Below, piece after piece: positions 27,389-37,126 of a stretch of DNA of 64,000 nucleotides. The position numbers were made by a program, and so were the translations under genes. Numbering within the stretch: position 1 is the first letter of the stretch; the number at the start of each line of letters is the position of its first letter. The stretch spans positions 186,001-250,000 of the forward strand of contig JAFDXX010000001.1 of NCBI GenBank assembly GCA_018267705.1, read 5' to 3'. The notes beneath the pieces were generated by a model. That model did no database searches. It had not been told where the DNA came from and saw only the letters and a list, made by a program, of their open reading frames with translations. The DNA is from Bacteroidota bacterium (GTDB lineage: Bacteria; Bacteroidota; Bacteroidia; Chitinophagales; Chitinophagaceae).

Positions 27389-28645
27389 TTATTTACTTCT
27401 TATGGCAACAACAGGATCCATTCGGGCAGCTATAAATGCGGGTATTATTCCTGCTAAAACACCTAATACAACGCAAATGCTCATTGCCATTACAATAATA
27501 TTTCCTGCAATAAAAATAGGGAAAGGCATTATAGAACTTAAAAATAAAGTAAGCAACCAAACAAAGAATAAACCTAATAATCCACCAATTACGCATAAGA
27601 ATGCACTTTCTAATAAAAATTCGGTTAGTATGGTTCTTCGTTTAGCACCAATAGCTTTTTTTAAACCTATTTGGCTGGTTCTTTCTCGTACGGTTACAAA
27701 CATTATATTGGCTACACCAAATGCACCAACCAATAAACTTAAACCTGCAATAAACCAACCGGCTATATTAATTGAACCTGCCATTTGATCGATTACTTGA
27801 CTGAATAATTGAATATCATTCAATGCAAAATTATCTTCTTCTTGTGGACTAAGTTTTCTTAATTGACGCATGTAACCTCTTATCTCATCAATTAAAGATT
27901 GTTTAGATACATTATCTTTTCCTTCAACAATAATTAAATTTTGCCCTGCATGCAACACATCAAACAATGAAGCAAAATATTGATAAGAAATAAGTAAACA
28001 ATTATCAAACTGAAAACCAATGCCTTCTGTACCTCTTTTTTCAATTAAACCAACAATGGTAACTTTTCTTCCATTCATTGAAATTTGTTTGCCAATGCAA
28101 GATGCATCGGCTATTCCAAAAATATTTTCTGCTTGCTTTGCACCTATAACGCAAACGGGGCTACCTCTGGTAAATTCAGCATCGCTAATAAATCTTCCTT
28201 CTGAAATTTTTAAATCTTGAATTTTATAAAAATCTTCTGTTACGCCATACAAAGGCACATTTTGAACAGAAGTACTTTCATATTCTGCAGTAACGCTATT
28301 GGGTACAAAGTATGCTACGTTTTTTGCCTGTGTTAAATTGGCTTTTAAAAACTGCATTTCACTGTATCGGTTGGAGGGCCTTTTGTAATACTTCCACCAA
28401 GCAAAACCACCTTTTCCTCCATCATTGTAATCAAATTTATCAATCCATATTGAGTTAGTGCCTAAAGCTTTTATTTGCGATTGTACATTGTTTTTTAAAC
28501 TATCTACCGTTGCTAAAACACCAATAATGCAAAAAATACCAATGGTAATTCCAAACAAAGAAAGAAAAGTACGCAACTTATTAACACGCAATTCTTGCAA
28601 TGCCATGCGAAAGCTGTTCCATAAAATGGTTAGCAGTTTAAACAT
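27389..28645 (-). CDS. ABC transporter permease, MacB/FtsX-like
   Basis: 418 residues: one N-terminal membrane helix (about 20-42, FLSLFGITIGIFCIIGVLA), a periplasmic MacB_PCD domain of about 240 residues, and three C-terminal helices (about 290-410) forming the FtsX domain. The N-terminal ALQELRVNKLRTFLSLFGI signature is typical of MacB-type permeases, which drive periplasmic export work rather than transport across the inner membrane. No ATPase gene lies beside it, so its MacB-like ATP-binding partner must be encoded elsewhere. Confidence 0.92.
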   Translation of the reverse strand: MFKLLTILWNSFRMALQELRVNKLRTFLSLFGITIGIFCIIGVLATVDSLKNNVQSQIKALGTNSIWIDKFDYNDGGKGGFAWWKYYKRPSNRYSEMQFLKANLTQAKNVAYFVPNSVTAEYESTSVQNVPLYGVTEDFYKIQDLKISEGRFISDAEFTRGSPVCVIGAKQAENIFGIADASCIGKQISMNGRKVTIVGLIEKRGTEGIGFQFDNCLLISYQYFASLFDVLHAGQNLIIVEGKDNVSKQSLIDEIRGYMRQLRKLSPQEEDNFALNDIQLFSQVIDQMAGSINIAGWFIAGLSLLVGAFGVANIMFVTVRERTSQIGLKKAIGAKRRTILTEFLLESAFLCVIGGLLGLFFVWLLTLFLSSIMPFPIFIAGNIIVMAMSICVVLGVLAGIIPAFIAARMDPVVAIRSK

Positions 28646-28763
28646 GTTTCAAAAGTAAGTACTGCCACATAAAAATGAGTATTAATTAATAATTGTTTGA
28701 TGAAAGGTTTTTTATAAATATTGAAGGCAATATGAAAGATAGTATGAAAAAAATAAAATCATA

Positions 28764-28795
28764 ATTGTATTACATTGATTTGAGAATTACTTTTG
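28764..28795 (+). promoter_or_regulatory. sdh operon promoter
   Basis: ATTG, 20 nt, then a perfect TACTTTTG (28788-28795), giving a 5' UTR of about 27 nt before sdhC. The -33 box has one mismatch. Confidence 0.6.
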
Positions 28796-28826
28796 CAAAG
28801 AATTATCCAAATCTCAACTTCGCTAT

Positions 28827-29501
28827 ATGACCTGGAAACAAATGTTCACTTCTTCGGTAGGCAAAAAATTAATTATGGGCTTTACCGGAATTTTTCTTAT
28901 TCTGTTTTTAATTGTACACGTAGCTTTAAATGCTTGTATATGGGCTAACGATGGGGGCAAAATGTTTAATGCGGGTGCCCATTTTATGGGAGGCACTGTT
29001 GTACCAAGAATACTTGAAATAGGTCTATTTGCCGGGTTTATTCTACACATTATACAAGGCATTATGCTTGAAATACAAAACAGAAAAGCAAGAGGCAATG
29101 TAAAGTATGCAGTAAATTATAATAATAGAGGAAGTAAGTGGTATAGCCGCAGTATGGGATTATTGGGAACACTTATTTTATTATTCCTTATAATGCATAT
29201 TGCTCACTTTTGGTTGCCCAACCGCTCTCATCAAGGATTTTTATTAGGAGAAGAAATTAATTTATACGAAACAATGAAAGATGTATTTAGCAACGTGTGG
29301 GTAGTTGTTTTGTATGTAGTAGGATGCATTTCTTTAGCTTATCATTTAGCACATGGCTTTCAAAGTGCTTTTAGAACTATTGGTGTGCACAATAAACGTT
29401 ATAACAAAATGCTTACAAGTATTGGTTATGCTTTTGCAATTATAGTTCCGTTGGCATTTGCATTAATGCCCGTTAGTTTTTATTTAGGTTGGATTAATTA
29501 A
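28827..29501 (+). CDS. sdhC: Succinate dehydrogenase cytochrome b subunit
   Basis: Membrane anchor of complex II. At 224 residues with five helices it is the fused, di-heme cytochrome b558 type found in Bacteroidota and Wolinella-like enzymes. Candidate heme-ligating histidines sit in helices with FLIVHVALNACIW, AGFILHIIQGIML, FLIMHIAHFWL and AYHLAHGFQSAF. It is the first gene of sdhC-A-(lipoprotein)-B and starts 27 nt after the predicted transcription start. Confidence 0.95.
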   Translation: MTWKQMFTSSVGKKLIMGFTGIFLILFLIVHVALNACIWANDGGKMFNAGAHFMGGTVVPRILEIGLFAGFILHIIQGIMLEIQNRKARGNVKYAVNYNNRGSKWYSRSMGLLGTLILLFLIMHIAHFWLPNRSHQGFLLGEEINLYETMKDVFSNVWVVVLYVVGCISLAYHLAHGFQSAFRTIGVHNKRYNKMLTSIGYAFAIIVPLAFALMPVSFYLGWIN

Positions 29502-29552
29502 TAAAAAACTTCGTTTCATTCATTTCATAATTAGTAATTCATAATTATTAAA

Positions 29553-31526
29553 ATGCTAAACTCAAAAATACCCGCAGGAAAGTTAGAAGAAAAATGGACC
29601 GATTATAAAGGCCATTGCAAATTAGTAAACCCTGCTAACAAACGTAAATTAGAAGTGATAGTTATTGGTACCGGATTGGCAGGGGCCAGTGCTGCCGCCA
29701 CTTTGGGAGAATTAGGGTATAAAGTAAAAGCATTTTGCTTTCAAGATTCTCCACGCCGTGCACACAGTATTGCGGCACAAGGCGGTATTAATGCCGCTAA
29801 AAATTATCAGAACGATGGAGATAGTGTGTTTCGTTTATTTTATGATACTGTAAAAGGTGGAGACTATCGTTCAAGAGAAGCCAATGTACACCGCCTTGCC
29901 GAAGTAAGTGCTAATATTATTGATCAATGCGTGGCACAAGGTGTTCCTTTTGCAAGAGAATACGGGGGCTTATTAAGCAACCGAAGTTTTGGAGGTGTAC
30001 AAGTACAACGCACATTTTATGCAGCCGGACAAACAGGCCAGCAGTTATTAATAGGAGCTTATCAGGCATTAGAACGTCAAGTTGCGTTAGGAAATGTAAA
30101 AATGTATAGCAGACATGAAATGCTTGATGTAGTTATTGTAGATGGAAAAGCCAGAGGAATTATTGCAAGAGATTTAGTGAATGGAAAATTAGAACGCCAT
30201 TTTGGTCATGCTGTTTTATTATGCAGCGGAGGATACGGAAACGTATTTTATCTTTCAACAAATGCAATGGGCAGTAATGTAACGGCTGCATGGAAAGCAC
30301 ATAAAAAAGGGGCATTCTTTGGTAATCCTTGTTTTACACAAATACACCCCACTTGTATTCCGGTTAGCGGAGACCACCAATCTAAATTAACCTTAATGAG
30401 TGAATCGTTAAGAAATGATGGAAGAATTTGGGTTCCTAAAAAACAAAACGATACAAGAAAACCAAATGAAATTCCTGCAGAAGAAAGAGATTATTATTTG
30501 GAAAGAAGATACCCTGCATTTGGAAATTTAGTACCTAGAGATGTAGCCTCACGTGCTGCTAAAGAAAGATGTGATGCAGGTTACGGCGTAGGTACTTCTA
30601 AACAAGCAGTATATTTAGATTTTGCCTCAGCTATTGAACGCTACGGAAGAATTGAAGCCAATAAAGAAGGTAAAGAAGATGCACCAATAGAGCAAATTAT
30701 TACATGGGGTAAAGAAGTTGTAAAAGAAAAATACGGCAACCTGTTTGATATGTACGAAAAAATAACAGGCGAAAACCCTTATGAAGTTCCTATGAGAATT
30801 TATCCTGCCGTACACTACACAATGGGCGGTTTGTGGGTAGATTATGAATTAATGACAACCGTAAATGGCTTATACGCATTGGGCGAAGCTAACTTTAGCG
30901 ATCATGGAGCTAACCGCTTAGGTGCAAGTGCATTAATGCAAGGTTTGGCCGATGGTTATTTTGTAATTCCATATACAATAGGTAATTTTTTAGCAGATGA
31001 AATTTACAACAAACCTATTTCAACAGAACATGAAGCATTTGCCGAAGCAGAAAAAAATGTGCGTGAAAGAATTGAAAAATTAATGAACATAAAAGGAAAA
31101 ACTTCTGTTGAAAGTTTTCATAAAAAATTAGGAAAAATAATGTGGGACAAATGCGGAATGGCTCGCAATGAACAAGGATTAAAAGAAGCCATTGTAGAAA
31201 TTCAACAATTAAAAAAAGAATTTTGGAATGATTTAAGAGTACCCGGAGAAATAAATGAATTTAATCCTGAATTAGATAAAGCAGGCCGTGTAGCCGATTT
31301 TATAGAATTAGGCGAACTAATGTGTATAGATGCATTAAACAGAAGCGAAAGCTGCGGAGGACATTTTAGAGAAGAATCTCAAACACCGGAAGGTGAAGCT
31401 ATGCGTAATGATGATGCATTTATGTATGTATCTGCATGGGAATACAAAGGAGAAAGCAAATGGGATATGCATAAAGAAGATTTACAATACGAAGTGATTA
31501 AGCCAACACAGCGTAATTATAAATAA
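29553..31526 (+). CDS. sdhA: Succinate dehydrogenase / fumarate reductase flavoprotein subunit
   Basis: Catalytic subunit of complex II that oxidises succinate to fumarate with covalently bound FAD. The dinucleotide-binding motif is [19 protein letters not shown] (about residues 35-53). The [11 protein letters not shown] segment near 71-81 contains the histidine that links FAD. Catalytic-region motifs include [16 protein letters not shown] and the [18 protein letters not shown] block. At 657 residues it is of the long type that pairs with cytochrome b558. Its stop codon overlaps the next start codon (TAATG). Confidence 0.97.
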   Translation: MLNSKIPAGKLEEKWTDYKGHCKLVNPANKRKLEVIVIGTGLAGASAAATLGELGYKVKAFCFQDSPRRAHSIAAQGGINAAKNYQNDGDSVFRLFYDTVKGGDYRSREANVHRLAEVSANIIDQCVAQGVPFAREYGGLLSNRSFGGVQVQRTFYAAGQTGQQLLIGAYQALERQVALGNVKMYSRHEMLDVVIVDGKARGIIARDLVNGKLERHFGHAVLLCSGGYGNVFYLSTNAMGSNVTAAWKAHKKGAFFGNPCFTQIHPTCIPVSGDHQSKLTLMSESLRNDGRIWVPKKQNDTRKPNEIPAEERDYYLERRYPAFGNLVPRDVASRAAKERCDAGYGVGTSKQAVYLDFASAIERYGRIEANKEGKEDAPIEQIITWGKEVVKEKYGNLFDMYEKITGENPYEVPMRIYPAVHYTMGGLWVDYELMTTVNGLYALGEANFSDHGANRLGASALMQGLADGYFVIPYTIGNFLADEIYNKPISTEHEAFAEAEKNVRERIEKLMNIKGKTSVESFHKKLGKIMWDKCGMARNEQGLKEAIVEIQQLKKEFWNDLRVPGEINEFNPELDKAGRVADFIELGELMCIDALNRSESCGGHFREESQTPEGEAMRNDDAFMYVSAWEYKGESKWDMHKEDLQYEVIKPTQRNYK

Positions 31527-31975
31527 TGATAAAAATTGCAACCATATTTTTAATGATTGTTTTTGTTTCATGCAATAACAACCATTCTATAAAAAAAGAA
31601 AATAGGGTAGTAAAACAACCAACATTATTAGGTCTTTGGAAAGTTAAGTATGTTAATGAAACAGATTTTGTAATTGATAGTAATGATACATTAAGAGGTC
31701 CGTTTCGTGATACAGCTAAAAATGAAAACATAACGTTTACAGCTGATAGTATTATTTATTATGAAGGAAACGATTCAACTCCAAAAATCAATAAATATAT
31801 CTATCATAAAATAAACGACTCTGTTTTATATGTTTTAAATGTAGGCTATAAAGATGATTCTATGCGTTTTTATATTCATCAATTAGATTCATCTAAATTA
31901 AAATTTACGAATATTAGATTAGATAATAAAAGAGAAGAACGATACGAAGTAACAATTGAATGTAGCAAAAATTAA
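31526..31975 (+). CDS. Small lipoprotein inserted in the sdh operon
   Basis: 149 residues. The N-terminus [16 protein letters not shown] ends in a lipobox with Cys16, so the product is a predicted lipoprotein. The mature part begins after a basic stretch with [10 protein letters not shown] and is rich in Asp, Asn, Tyr and short beta strands (for example [15 protein letters not shown]), which looks like a lipocalin-type small barrel. That fold assignment is inference. It overlaps the sdhA stop by one nucleotide, implying translational coupling, and sdhB begins 26 nt later. I do not recognise the gene as a complex II subunit. Confidence 0.8.
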   Translation: MIKIATIFLMIVFVSCNNNHSIKKENRVVKQPTLLGLWKVKYVNETDFVIDSNDTLRGPFRDTAKNENITFTADSIIYYEGNDSTPKINKYIYHKINDSVLYVLNVGYKDDSMRFYIHQLDSSKLKFTNIRLDNKREERYEVTIECSKN

Positions 31976-32001
31976 AAATTAAAATCAAAAGCATTAGGGT
32001 T

Positions 32002-32766
32002 ATGGAACACTACAACATGAATTTGAATTTAAAAGTTTGGCGTCAAAAAAATTCAAACACAAAAGGTGAGTTTAAAATGTATAGAGTAGAAAACATTTCT
32101 TCTGAAATGAGTTTTTTAGAAATGTTTGATGTGTTGAATGAGAAATTAATTGCAGATGGTGAAGAACCTATTGCTTTTGATCATGATTGTCGTGAAGGTA
32201 TTTGTGGTGCTTGCTCTATGTATATTGATGGTAAACCGCATGGCCCTTGGCATGCAAATACTACTTGCCAATTACATATGCGTGCCTTTAAAGATGGAGA
32301 TACTATTGTGGTAGAACCTTGGCGTGCCAATGCTTTTCCGGTAATAAAAGATTTAGTGGTAGATAGAACAGCCTTTGATAGAATTATTCAAGCGGGCGGT
32401 TATATTTCTGTAAACACAGGTAATGCAGTAGATGGAAATTCTTTACCAATTAATAAAGATAAAGCCGATGCATCTTTTGCTGCGGCAATGTGTATTGGTT
32501 GCGGTGCTTGTGTAGCTGCATGTAAAAATAGTAGTGCTATGTTATTCTTATCTGCAAAAGTTTCTCATTTAGCACTATTGCCACAAGGTGAACCTGAACG
32601 CCATAGCCGTGTATTAAATATGATAGATCAAATGGATAAAGAAGGTTTTGGGTCATGTACTAATACCGGAGCATGCGAAGCAACTTGCCCTAAAGAAATT
32701 TCTATCAGCAATATTGCCAAATTAAATCAGGAATATTTGTGTGCAAGTTTAACAAGTGAGAAGTAA
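32002..32766 (+). CDS. sdhB: Succinate dehydrogenase iron-sulfur subunit
   Basis: Carries electrons from FAD to the quinone site through three clusters. The [2Fe-2S] ligands are in [15 protein letters not shown] (about residues 64-78). The [4Fe-4S] motif is [13 protein letters not shown] near 165 and the [3Fe-4S] region is [14 protein letters not shown] near 220. The length of 254 is typical of the b558-type enzyme. A 6-residue shorter protein starting MNLNLKVW is possible. It ends convergent with the DUF4954 gene, with a 22-nt gap. Confidence 0.96.
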   Translation: MEHYNMNLNLKVWRQKNSNTKGEFKMYRVENISSEMSFLEMFDVLNEKLIADGEEPIAFDHDCREGICGACSMYIDGKPHGPWHANTTCQLHMRAFKDGDTIVVEPWRANAFPVIKDLVVDRTAFDRIIQAGGYISVNTGNAVDGNSLPINKDKADASFAAAMCIGCGACVAACKNSSAMLFLSAKVSHLALLPQGEPERHSRVLNMIDQMDKEGFGSCTNTGACEATCPKEISISNIAKLNQEYLCASLTSEK

Positions 32767-32788
32767 TTTGTTCTTTATACGAGCATGC

Positions 32789-35023
32789 TTATTTTTTAGA
32801 ACTATTATCAATACTAAATTGCTTTTTTAAAGTTGCTATTTGTTTGGTGTAATTTTTCAACACTTCTTTTTGTTGCTTAATAAAGGTATTTTCTTGTAAA
32901 GAACCCAATACATTATTCATTTCTTCTTCAGAGCTGTACATCATTTTTCTAAATGTGTTGGTGTAATCTTTTTTACGTGAGTTGAAAATATTTGTGGTTA
33001 TTAATTTTTGTGTATCTAATGCTGATTCTAATAAGTTGTTTAAGGTAGATTTATCTATTTTCTTTAAATTAATTTTACTTATTTCTATTAAACTTGCTAA
33101 TGCGTGTTTTGTTTTTTGTTCTTCATATTTTTTCCCTTCTTGTAAATAATAACTATGCACAGCATCCCAAGTATTTATTTTGCCCAACTTTATTTGTTCA
33201 TTTAATTTATTAACCGACTGTGTTGGCATTAACTGCCCGCCAACATTTAACCATTCATCCTTTGAAAGCCTTGCAGGAACAGATTTTTGAAGTTGTTGAA
33301 TTGATTTAATGTTTTTTGTTTTAATAAATTCTGTTAATTGCTGAACACCATAAAACTGAATCATTCTAACAAAAAAATTATATGCTTCTCTTGCTTTTAA
33401 TAATTGAACTTTTCTTTTACTATTTTCAATTTCTTCTATAAAAATTTCTAGTGTATCAATAGCTTTATCATTTGTTTGCAACAATAATTTCCCTTTTTTT
33501 ATTGCCAACTCTTTATTGATATCTGTTTGATTTTGTAATTGTAAAAATGCTTTACCAACTGCCTCTTCTATTAATGGTAATGATGCAAACATTTCATTAA
33601 TAGTATCGGGAGCTAAGTAGTGATATTCAATTAATTGAATTTGATTATTTCTTTTATCTCTATCAATATATTTCCAACTATTTCTTACAAGTGCATACAT
33701 ATTGTACATAAACCAATAGGCAGGCATAATGGTTAAGTTTTTATTGCTTTCATTAATGCTAACTAATGAAAAAGGGATAGAGATATTTAATTCATTTTGA
33801 TAATCTCCTTTAGCTAAAATGGTAAAACTTGCAAACTTGGAATTGTGTTTTATACTAACACATAAACCTGGCCAAAAGCCACGCCCCATAATAGCTTCGC
33901 CATCTGCACTACGTGAATTGTGATTAGAGCCTAATGTAGCACCTGCTGCTACATTGCTTTGTCCCATTAATAATGCAGCACATAAGAATGAGTTGTTATG
34001 ATGTTGTTCGTGTGCAGGAAATATTAGTGAGTTTAAAACCTCGCAACAGGAAATAGTTGCATTGTTACCGAGATAAGAATTGATTAATCTTGCACCATAT
34101 TTTAATTGTGAATGAGATGCCATAATAAAACGAACAGCTTTTACGCCATAAAATATTTTGCATCCAAAATCTATAATACCATTTACTAATTCGCAACCTT
34201 CGCCAATTTGCGTTTTACCTTCTTCTCCTGAATTGATAGTAAGATTTTTCATTTTGCTTGCACCTTTTATGTAAGCATCTTTTCCTACCCAAACATCTTT
34301 TATAATAGAACAATTTTTTATAACTGTTCTATCCCCAATTTTTCCATAATACCCTCTGTTTCGGTTAAATTTTTTTTCAGTTAATTGTTTAAATTTTTCA
34401 AGTAGTATATCGTCATCTCTAAACTTGCTCCACAAGTATGCATCGCCGGGTAACATGCCGTTAAAAGGAATTACTTTTCTCCCTGCATTTTCATTACATA
34501 TTTCTAACCAAATTCTTATTTCTTCGTCTTCACCTTCTTTCACAATGCCATTACCAAATTTTGCATGATTGGTGGTAACTAATTCATTAATATTAATTAG
34601 TATCACTTCATTACCTACTATGTAATGGCTCATATAGCTTACATTATCTACTACTACATTGTCGCCAAAGTCGCAGCTTATTATGGTTGAATTGTATAAA
34701 CCAACCGGAACTTTTAAATCGCTAAAGGTTAAGCAATAGGGTTCTAATTTTCCAATACGTACTAACCCAAAAAATTTACAATTTTTTACTAACTCCGGAT
34801 TGAATGCATTGCTTACTAAAATTTTATTCCAATCATCGCAAGTATTTCTATTTTTAACTAATGCTTCAATTTCATAAGCGGTTAAGTTTCTATAATCAAT
34901 GCCACTGCGGTTTTGCAGGTTTCGTAAATAATATTCGTTTTTCCCTTTGGGAATATATTCTTTTTTAATAAAATCATAACCTAAAGATGTAATGGTTGAT
35001 TTTATGATATTATTTTGCTGCAT
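32789..35023 (-). CDS. DUF4954 family protein
   Basis: 744 residues from the ATG used here; an in-frame TTG lies five codons upstream. DUF4954 is a Bacteroidota/spirochaete family of unknown role. Residues of about 95-420 contain many short strands with hexapeptide-like spacing (for example VGLYNSTIISCDFGDNVVVD and LVNGIIDFGCKIFYGVKAV), which suggests a left-handed beta helix like that of sugar acyl- or nucleotidyltransferases. The C-terminal third (about 520-744) is helical and Lys-rich. It lies 62 nt downstream of glmS on the same strand; a link to amino-sugar metabolism is inference. Confidence 0.85.
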   Translation of the reverse strand: MQQNNIIKSTITSLGYDFIKKEYIPKGKNEYYLRNLQNRSGIDYRNLTAYEIEALVKNRNTCDDWNKILVSNAFNPELVKNCKFFGLVRIGKLEPYCLTFSDLKVPVGLYNSTIISCDFGDNVVVDNVSYMSHYIVGNEVILININELVTTNHAKFGNGIVKEGEDEEIRIWLEICNENAGRKVIPFNGMLPGDAYLWSKFRDDDILLEKFKQLTEKKFNRNRGYYGKIGDRTVIKNCSIIKDVWVGKDAYIKGASKMKNLTINSGEEGKTQIGEGCELVNGIIDFGCKIFYGVKAVRFIMASHSQLKYGARLINSYLGNNATISCCEVLNSLIFPAHEQHHNNSFLCAALLMGQSNVAAGATLGSNHNSRSADGEAIMGRGFWPGLCVSIKHNSKFASFTILAKGDYQNELNISIPFSLVSINESNKNLTIMPAYWFMYNMYALVRNSWKYIDRDKRNNQIQLIEYHYLAPDTINEMFASLPLIEEAVGKAFLQLQNQTDINKELAIKKGKLLLQTNDKAIDTLEIFIEEIENSKRKVQLLKAREAYNFFVRMIQFYGVQQLTEFIKTKNIKSIQQLQKSVPARLSKDEWLNVGGQLMPTQSVNKLNEQIKLGKINTWDAVHSYYLQEGKKYEEQKTKHALASLIEISKINLKKIDKSTLNNLLESALDTQKLITTNIFNSRKKDYTNTFRKMMYSSEEEMNNVLGSLQENTFIKQQKEVLKNYTKQIATLKKQFSIDNSSKK

Positions 35024-35085
35024 AATATTTCTACCCAATTGAAGGGATTATTTTTTAATGAAGAGAAGTTATATTTTTTATTATC

Positions 35086-36924
35086 TTATTCAACCGTTAC
35101 ACTCTTAGCTAAATTTCTGGGTTTATCAACATCATAACCTTTGGCAATACCCACATAATAACTTAATAGCTGCAAAGGCACAACGCTTAACAACGGAGCA
35201 ATAATTTCATCGGCATCGGGTACAAACATTACATTGTTTGCCATGTTGGGAATTACATTATCATTTGCTGTTGCAACGGCAATTACTTTTCCTTTTCTTG
35301 CTTTTATTTCCTGCACATTACTTACAATTTTTTCGTAATATGAATCTTTGGTGGCAACAAATAGTACGGGTAATTTTTCTTCAACTAAGGCAATGGGGCC
35401 ATGTTTCATTTCGGCAGCAGGGTAGCCTTCGGCATGTATGTATGAAATTTCTTTTAGTTTTAATGCACCTTCTAATGCAATAGGGAAGTTGTATCCTCTT
35501 CCTAAAAATAAAAAATCACTTGCGTCTTTATATTTATTGGCAATTTGTTGAATGTTGGTAGTGTCTTTTAAAATTTCTTTTATTTTTTCCGGAACGCTTT
35601 CTAAGTCTTGCATTAATTGAATATAACGTTCGTGATTAATGGTTGCTTTGGCATAACCAATTTTTAAAGCCATCATTATTAAAACGGTTAATTGTCCTGT
35701 AAATGCTTTGGTACTTGCTACGCCAATTTCAGGACCTGCATGTGTGTATGCACCTGCATGGCTTAATCTTGCAATACTGCTGCCTACTGCGTTTACTACG
35801 CCAAAAATAAATGCACCTTTTTCTTTGGCACTTTCTAAGGCAACTAAAGTATCGGCGGTTTCTCCGCTTTGCGATATGGCAATAATAACATCACCTTTAT
35901 GTATTACAGGATTTCTATATCTAAATTCGCTTGCGTATTCTACTTCAACCGGTGTTCGGCATAACTCTTCAAAAACATATTCAGCAATTAAGCCTGCATG
36001 CCAACTTGTGCCGCAGGCAACAATAATAATACGTGGTGCACTTTTTAGTATTTCGATATTTTGTTCAATACCACTCATTACAATTTTTCCATCATGTAAT
36101 AATAATCTTCCTCTTAAACAATCGTAAATACTATCGGGTTGTTCATGAATTTCTTTTAGCATAAAATGATCATAACCACCTTTTTCAATTTCGGCTAAAT
36201 CCATATCTAACTTGGTGATATATGGTGTTTGTTTTTCATTGCCTAAATTTTTTAAGATTAATTCATCACTTTTTACAATAGCAATTTCATAATCGTTTAC
36301 ATATACTACTTCTTTGGTATATTCAATAATAGGGCTGGCATCGCTTGCTAAAAAATGTTCATTCTTTCCTATTCCAATTACCAACGGGCTACCTTTGCGT
36401 GCTGCTATAATGGTTGATGGATCAGTTACATCTATCAATAAAATACAATATGCACCTACAACACGTTTTAATGCAATACGTAATGCTTCTTCTAATGGGC
36501 AATTATTATTTTTTTTAATATCCTCAATAAAGTTTAAGAGCACTTCAGAGTCGGTATCACTTTTAAATGTGTAACCTTTTTTTGTAAGTTCTTGTTTTAT
36601 TAAAACATAGTTTTCTATAATGCCGTTGTGTATTAATGCAAACTCTCCGTTGTTTGAAATATGTGGATGTGCGTTTCTATCGCTTGGCTCTCCGTGTGTT
36701 GCCCAGCGTGTATGGCCAATGCCAATATTGGCATGTACATCTTTTCCTAAAGCATAATCTTCTAGTTCGGCTACTTTTCCTTTTTTCTTGTAAACGTTTA
36801 ATTTGTTATTACCAATTAATGCAACGCCTGCACTATCGTATCCACGGTATTCTAATCGTTTCAAACCTTTTAAAATAATAGGATAGGCTTCTCTTGATCC
36901 AATGTATCCAACAATTCCGCACAT
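35086..36924 (-). CDS. glmS: Glutamine-fructose-6-phosphate aminotransferase
   Basis: Makes glucosamine 6-phosphate, the first step to UDP-GlcNAc, in the cytoplasm. The glutaminase domain begins MCGIVGYIG with the nucleophile Cys2. HTRWATHGEPSDRNAHPH and the acceptor loop are intact. Two SIS domains (about 290-430 and 460-600) bind the sugar, with CGTSWHAG and SQSGETADTLVAL visible. The C-terminal tail ends KPRNLAKSVTVE as usual. The length is 612. The 200-nt upstream region shows no glmS ribozyme core that I recognise. Confidence 0.98.
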   Translation of the reverse strand: MCGIVGYIGSREAYPIILKGLKRLEYRGYDSAGVALIGNNKLNVYKKKGKVAELEDYALGKDVHANIGIGHTRWATHGEPSDRNAHPHISNNGEFALIHNGIIENYVLIKQELTKKGYTFKSDTDSEVLLNFIEDIKKNNNCPLEEALRIALKRVVGAYCILLIDVTDPSTIIAARKGSPLVIGIGKNEHFLASDASPIIEYTKEVVYVNDYEIAIVKSDELILKNLGNEKQTPYITKLDMDLAEIEKGGYDHFMLKEIHEQPDSIYDCLRGRLLLHDGKIVMSGIEQNIEILKSAPRIIIVACGTSWHAGLIAEYVFEELCRTPVEVEYASEFRYRNPVIHKGDVIIAISQSGETADTLVALESAKEKGAFIFGVVNAVGSSIARLSHAGAYTHAGPEIGVASTKAFTGQLTVLIMMALKIGYAKATINHERYIQLMQDLESVPEKIKEILKDTTNIQQIANKYKDASDFLFLGRGYNFPIALEGALKLKEISYIHAEGYPAAEMKHGPIALVEEKLPVLFVATKDSYYEKIVSNVQEIKARKGKVIAVATANDNVIPNMANNVMFVPDADEIIAPLLSVVPLQLLSYYVGIAKGYDVDKPRNLAKSVTVE

Positions 36925-37126
36925 ATTAATTTGTTTAATTTAAAATGCAATATCAATTTTTTTAATCAATTTATGCTGTTATTATAGAATGAATTTTTGA
37001 AGCGGATTTTGTTGCTTGGTTGTATGAATTATGTATTACAAATTAGTTGCGTGTTATTGCATTTTTATTTTAAATGCTTGCAATATTTTGCTTGAGTTAG
37101 ATTTTATTGAAATAAAATTGAAGTAA

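Noticed and set aside
27339..27788. 149-codon plus-strand open frame opposite the MacB-like permease
   Set aside because: Antisense shadow: the minus-strand frame has the MacB signature and four membrane helices, while this product is unstructured and threonine/proline-rich.
36925..37126. glmS ribozyme or riboswitch in the 200-nt upstream region
   Set aside because: Looked for the ribozyme core and found only AT-rich sequence with a short ATTTTATT/AATAAAAT palindrome at 37101-37118, too weak to call.
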